Positions 59,455 to 64,000 of a stretch of DNA of 64,000 bases are shown piece by piece. The notes below the pieces were generated by a model that saw only the letters and a program-made list of their open reading frames with translations, was not told the origin of the DNA and searched no databases. This DNA is from Deltaproteobacteria bacterium. GTDB lineage: Bacteria; Lernaellota; Lernaellaia; JACKCT01. The translations under genes and the position numbers were made by a program. The DNA is taken from the NCBI GenBank assembly GCA_020633895.1, contig JACKCT010000006.1, positions 124,001 to 188,000 of the forward strand. The letters run 5' to 3'. The stretch's first letter is position 1. Each line of letters opens with the position of its first letter.

Positions 59455-62400
59455 TTAGAACAACCATCCCAAGCCGAATCCGTCGTCGGAAGCGCTGGAG
59501 CCGCAGCCGCCGGTGTCGTCGTCATCGTCTCCGGGCAGCGTGGTCGTGGTGGTGGACGTGGTCGTCGGCACGGTGGTGGTCGTCGTCGTGGACGTGGACG
59601 GCAGCGTCGATGTCGACGTGCGTCGTCGTCGTTGTCGATGTCGTCGTGCTTGTCGTCGTGGACGTGGTTGTGGTGGTGCTCGTCGACGTCGTGGTCGTCG
59701 TTGTTGTGGATGTGGTCGTCGTCGTCGTGGTTGTCGGCGGCGTGATGTTCCAGATCAGGTCATATTCCAGACCCGTGTACGCTCCCGCGTCGATCTGCAG
59801 ATAGGCCGGCAGTTTCAGCGTGTGCGTTCGGTGGAAGGTGCACGAGAGGACTTTGCCGTCGGGCGTATTCGTCGCGCACGGGTCGCCGCTGTTGCACTGC
59901 GCCAGGTTGCCGGTCTGGTCGAGCAGGCACATCGACACGTCGCCGGACGCGTGATTGTAGAGAATTTCCGCGTCGACCACTTCGTTCTCGGCCACGCCTT
60001 TGATCTTGAAATAATCCGCGTCATAGGCCCGCGCCGCGCCGTTCAAGGCGCTGAGCCATTGGTTCTGCCACGAACGCAGATCGAACGCGTCATTATCCGT
60101 GTCGTTCTCCTCATACGCGTCATCCGGGATCGTGGTCGTCGTGGTGCTCGTCGTTGTCGTCGGCACCGTGGTGGTGGTTGTTGTCGACGTGGTCGTCGAC
60201 GTAGTCGTGCTTGTCGTTGTGGTGGTTGTCGTCGACGTAGTCGTGCTTGTTGTTGTGGTGGTTGTTGTCGAGGTCGTCGTACTTGTCGTCGTTGTTGTGG
60301 TGGACGTCGTTGTCGACGTGGTTGTGCTCGTTGTCGTTGTTGTTGTGGTGGACGTCGTTGTCGACGTGGTTGTGCTCGTTGTCGTTGTCGTGGTGGTGGA
60401 CGTCGTCGTGGACGTGGTTGTGCTCGTTGTCGTTGTTGTTGTGGTGGACGTCGTCGTCGACGTGGTTGTGCTCGTTGTTGTTGTTGTTGTGGTGGACGTC
60501 GTCGTCGACGTGGTTGTGCTCGTTGTTGTGGTTGTTGTGGTGGACGTCGTCGTCGACGTGGTTGTGCTCGTTGTTGTGGTAGTTGTGGTGGACGTCGTCG
60601 TGGACGTGGTCGTGCTTGTTGTTGTGGTAGTTGTGGTGGTCGACGTCGTCGTGGACGTGGTTGTGGTGGTCGCGTAGGGATTTCCGGTCCAGAAGGTGTT
60701 GAAATTGGCGCCTTCGTACGCGGACTCGGCGAAGTAGTGCAGGTAATACGTGCCGCCGGGTTGCTCGAAACCGCAGTTGATCTGTTCGTTGACGCCGGAA
60801 GGCAGACCGGCCGGAGTACACGGCGAGCCGATCAGGTTGCAGTCGACGAGCTGTTCGTTCTCGTCGAGCAGGCACGCCTGCACATCCAGTCCCGCCTCCG
60901 GGTACTGCAGGCTCACGAAGATGCGTCGCTCGTCCGGATCCAACTCAAACGTGAAGTAGTCGTCGTCCCGCAGCCAGAGATTGAGCAACGTAAACTCATA
61001 GTTCTCGATGCTCGCGGCGGTGGCGAAGGTGTCGTTGTCCTCGAAGACATCGTCGGGAATGGTCGTCGTCGTCGTTGTCGAGGAGGTGGGGACGGTCGTT
61101 GTCGTGGACGTTCCCATCGTCGTCGTCGTTGTCGTTGTCGGTAATGGGCTCGATATCCAGCGCCCGCGAATCACGGCGCCGTCATACGCCGATTCGGCGA
61201 AGGTACGCAGGTAATACGTGTCGTCAGGATCCGAGACGACGCATGCGATCTGTTCCGTATCGCTCGAAGGCAGGCCCGCGGGGGTGCAAGGCGAGCCGAA
61301 CAGATCGCAATCGACGAGTTGCTGGCTTGCATCGTAAAAGCACGACTGGATATCAAGTCCGGCTTCCTCGTATTCCAACACGGCAAAAATCTGCTGGTCG
61401 CCCGCCGGCAGGTCAAAGCGAAAGAAATCGTCGTCCCAGAGCCGTGTGTTGAGGTAGAGGTTTTCTTTGTCGCTGACATCGGCGGCCGTTTCGAAGGTGT
61501 CGTTTTCCTCGAAATAGTCATCCGGATTAATCACGTAGGAAAACTCGAGACTACGGCCTTCGTAGGTATCCTCGGTGATCTTATAGAAGTATTCGCCGCC
61601 GCCCGCGGGCACCCGGCACGTAAAATAGGTATCGGTGTACGGGTCGGGATTCGAAGCGCAGCACGGTTCATAAGTGCCCGCTTCGTCGATGAGGCAGATG
61701 TCGGCCTCCCAGCCGTTGCCCGCCAGATCGAGATAGGTTCGAACTTCCAGTTCTCCGGGCGACAGCTCGATTCGGAAGTAATCCGCGTCCATCAAGTTGA
61801 CGCGGTGAACGACGCCTTGTTCATCGTCGATATCCGCCGCCTGGGCGATGGAGTCGTTTTCTTCAAACGCGTCGTCCGAGGTTGTCCCGTCGGCAACGCG
61901 GTAGTTGGCAACCGCAAACGCCGTGTGGTTTAGAGCGTGGGCGTTGTCCTCCCGAAAGTCGGTTCCTGTCGGCAGGCCGCTGTATTGCACGGAATCGTTG
62001 GAGATGTAGCCGATGCGCTCGCAGTAGGTATAAGGGGAAGTTTCATTGCACCAATTGTTGTAGGACATGACTGTCCGCCAACGCACGCCTTCCAGATTTA
62101 CATAGCCATGATTATATTGAAACGGACTATAATATGTGGAATCGACCCAGACGTCATGCCGGGCCCCCATGTTGTGGCCCAACTCATGGACGAACGAATG
62201 ATTGCCCACCGCACAGTTGATCGCTGTCGCGGAGAAGCCCAGGTCGTCGCTGCCGGGTTTGACATCGGTCAGGATGTAGGCACAGCCGCAGTAAGCGCCC
62301 GCCCCGGTCATCATGGCGACCAGATCCGCGGCGTAGGTATCGCGAAGCGCGTGGATCTCGTCCATGTAACCGTCGCTGGGATCTTGGAGGCGCGAGCGGT

Positions 62401-63235
62401 CGACGCATTGATCGCCCGAGTCGGTGTAGGTCACTTTGTGCGTATGGACGAGAGTGAGGCGTTGATTGATATCGCTGTTGGCGTACGTCGTGTTCGCGTC
62501 GTCGATGGCGGCTTGAATTTCAGCGGCGATATTGCCGGTAGCGTCTTCGGCGGCTTGGTTGTAGACGACCATCACGTCAATGTTTGAGCCGTCGTCGGTC
62601 ACTAAATCGCCGGAGGATTTGAGGTTGACGCCGAACAGGCCGTCGTGGTCGACGAGGTCTTGGGGGTGTTCATCCGCGCCGCATTCGTCGTATTGGCTTT
62701 GATCAATCAAATGGATGGCGTGGGCGCCGTCGCCCAGGGGGCGGATGAGGTAACTTCCCGTCGTCGTATAGATATGGCCGGCGACATCGCCGTCAACGAC
62801 GCTTAAGACAATGGAACCGAATTGGTCGTTGTCGGTATCCAAATCGCCCCACCAGGAAAATCCGCTCTCCCGCTTGACGACCCGTTTGCGCGAAAACTTC
62901 AGAACTCGGTTGTCGGGGGTTGGGATCTTGATCCCAGTTTTGTCATCGGCCAGTTGCTCGACGTCGAAAGAGGCAAAGCGGGTATCGACGACTTCCGGAT
63001 CGGCGGCTTGCCGTTCCGCGACGATCGCGGCTGTTTGGGTTAAATCCGTCTCTCGTGTGATTTCCAGATAGGTATTGTTGGCTTCTTGATCGGAGTCCGA
63101 CGACATGGCCACCAAGGCGCTGCCGTCATCGTCGTCGTCGCCTTCCTCGAAAGGGCCGCAGGCGTTGAGCAGCGTCAGGCACGCCGTGACGACGAAAAGA
63201 ACTTGCAACAAGATCCAAAAATGCTTCCGCTTCAT
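59455..63235 (-). CDS. M12-type zinc metalloprotease lipoprotein with PPC domains (frameshifted 3' end)
   Basis: About 1,260 residues. Lipobox LNAC (C26), then EEGDDDDDGS, a pro-region, and a reprolysin-like metzincin domain with HELGHNMGARHD (zinc His350, His354, His360; Glu351) and Met-turn VMSYNNW. Four PPC-like domains follow (each opening E-E/D-N-D), separated by Thr-rich linkers; the longest is about 190 residues. One extra base at 59618-59621 shifts the frame within the last Thr tract; unshifted reading would end at 59522 in a His/Asp-rich tail. With the shift corrected the protein ends LPGDDDDDTGGCG...GLGWLF at 59455, matching the FG-GAP protein's tail. It is probably a surface protease. 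ATG at 63235 is set by the signal. Confidence 0.88.
60190..60660. repeat. coding 48-bp minisatellite in the metalloprotease linker
   Basis: Units recur every 48 bp (TGCTCGTTGT at 60421, 60469 and 60517, for example) and encode a 16-residue Thr/Ser pattern: one Ser, three Thr, Ser, three Thr, Ser, seven Thr. Six or more units are present, with shortened ones at both sides and silent differences between them. The array stays in frame, since 48 is a multiple of three. Confidence 0.85.
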
Positions 63236-63572
63236 GACGACGCTCCCGTCGATTAGTCGACTTACGCGATTCAACTCAGAGTGATCACCGGAAAAAATGC
63301 GCGGCTGGAACTTGTCGGCCGCGGCCAAATATAATGGTGCTCAAGGCCATAACGCTTGACGTGTAAGGACATAAGAAAGAAATGGACAAAAGAACCCTGT
63401 TCCCTGCTATTTGGAAAACCGGAGCCAAAACAGCGCACATTGAGATAACGTTTGCGTCGAAGTTGTGCGGCGCAAATATCTGAAAAGGCGGCATTTTTGG
63501 CTGACATCCCCGTCGGATGTACCACGGCGAACTCCAAATTGTTAAGGAAAAAGGTGGGAAGTGACTATGAGC

Positions 63573-63601
63573 TTTATACGGTACTATGGCTCGTGTGTAA
63601 A
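63573..63601 (-). promoter_or_regulatory. sigma70-type promoter, minus strand
   Basis: TTTACA (63601-63596), exactly 17 bp, then TATAAA (63578-63573) on the minus strand. The next gene in that direction is the metalloprotease at 63235, about 330 nt away, so the leader would be long, unless a small unrecognised gene lies between. Confidence 0.5.
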
Positions 63602-63956
63602 GAGGAAAAAACGTCGTCAAGGAAATAGTATATAAGCAGTTTATATCACAAGAGATTTTTTGCCGGCGCGTTGCTCGTGGAGGCGAACTGGGGGCTGCCG
63701 ATTCAAATGACTCCACGGCTTTTTGATATGAGCGATGGAAATTTCGCGCGAGTCATGTCGGCACGATCCCAGGACACAAAATTGAAACCCGAAGAGATGA
63801 CGTCGCCAATTGAGGCGCCGACTTGCCGAACGTCGGCATCGGTCGGGTGAAAAACATCTTCGACAGGCTTGCCTCCCGAGAACGGAGCGCGAGGACGTCC
63901 CGAACGGCTTCATATGACTTCGCCGTCGCCCGCTGCAAAAAAATTCTAAGAAAGTC

Positions 63957-63985
63957 TTGTCGGATTTATCGGCGCGTGCTATCGT
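63957..63985 (+). promoter_or_regulatory. weak promoter-like pair at the window end
   Basis: TTGTCG, 17 bp, then TATCGT. It would drive a gene beyond the right edge. Confidence 0.25.
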
Positions 63986-64000
63986 CCACCTGTCTCATCG

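Larger units (their letters stand above)
63236..64000. other. 765-bp AT-richer region at the window end
   Basis: No reading frame here has convincing coding character, and base composition drops well below that of the neighbouring genes, especially at 63330-63660. It holds promoter-like sequences on the minus strand (63573-63601) and, weakly, on the plus strand (63957-63985). It would contain the metalloprotease leader and perhaps the promoter of a rightward gene beyond the window. Confidence 0.5.

Noticed and set aside
60190-60660. CRISPR-like regular repeats
   Set aside because: Units are contiguous without spacers, have a 48-bp period and lie in a coding frame; no cas genes are near.
60099-60677. 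Plus-strand frame of nearly pure Val
   Set aside because: It is the reverse complement of the Thr-coding 48-bp repeat of the metalloprotease gene.
59513-61144. Plus-strand Cys/Arg/Gly-rich frame of 543 codons
   Set aside because: Another reading of the same Thr-coding repeat; composition is an artefact.
63271-63537. 88-codon minus-strand frame starting 36 bp after a promoter-like pair
   Set aside because: The position is suggestive, but the sequence has no recognisable domain or signal and no clear ribosome site; kept only as a possibility under the leader finding.

Overview
The window is high-GC DNA from a Gram-negative (diderm) bacterium. Outer-membrane porin-like proteins, at least ten lipoproteins with clear lipoboxes, a MscS channel, PEGA-type Ser/Thr kinases, a sigma54 activator, HD-GYP and HEAT proteins, and secreted proteins with Thr-rich and poly-Asp linkers all point to a deltaproteobacterial-grade lineage (Myxococcota, Bradymonadales, Lernaellota or similar). 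That placement is inferred from gene content; there is no rRNA here. I saw no tRNA, rRNA, CRISPR array, prophage or intact transposase.

Layout. 1-830: 5' part of a poly-Asp lipoprotein, read leftwards. 1407-7892: a compact SUF iron-sulfur assembly operon (Rrf2 regulator, SufB, SufC, SufD, SufS, SufU, DUF59/SufT), followed at 8052 by a ferredoxin-NADP reductase-like flavoprotein. 8851-10304: two paralogous 16-cysteine lipoproteins made by a tandem duplication that left scraps of both flanking genes between them. 10348-12866: a CoA-transferase/acetyltransferase fusion and an SRPBCC protein on the minus strand. 13303-18093: serine-tRNA ligase, methyltransferase, lipoprotein, membrane GT-C-like protein. 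18338-27913: outer-membrane protein, then a phosphodiesterase, acylase, porin and binding-protein run. 28206-34277: MscS channel, and an HD-GYP/HEAT pair sharing an N-terminal domain. 34592-43553: lipoproteins, a YVTN/phosphoesterase, AraC regulator, outer-membrane protein, aldo/keto reductase and polysaccharide lyase. 43567-47881: two large membrane proteins (YfhO type and GT-C-like). 48249-63235: secreted FG-GAP, Lcl-domain and metalloprotease proteins around a signalling block (kinase, TPR protein, kinase, hybrid histidine kinase, sigma54 activator).

How it fits together. The SUF genes form one transcription unit, probably autoregulated by the Rrf2 protein at a promoter whose spacer holds a perfect dyad. 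The 20-27 kb run looks like an envelope scavenging locus: surface hydrolases, an outer-membrane channel and a periplasmic binding lipoprotein. The 52-59 kb block joins eukaryotic-type kinases to two-component regulation beside a large secreted metalloprotease.

The most unusual features are non-coding or low-complexity. They include a dispersed repeat family with two distinct inverted CAGAGCC ends, one copy of which supplies the C-terminus of a membrane protein. They also include a coding 48-bp minisatellite and a one-base frameshift in the metalloprotease gene, and a shared poly-Asp/TGGCG C-terminal motif on two secreted proteins. Poly-Asp tracts just after the lipidated cysteine recur in many lipoproteins.
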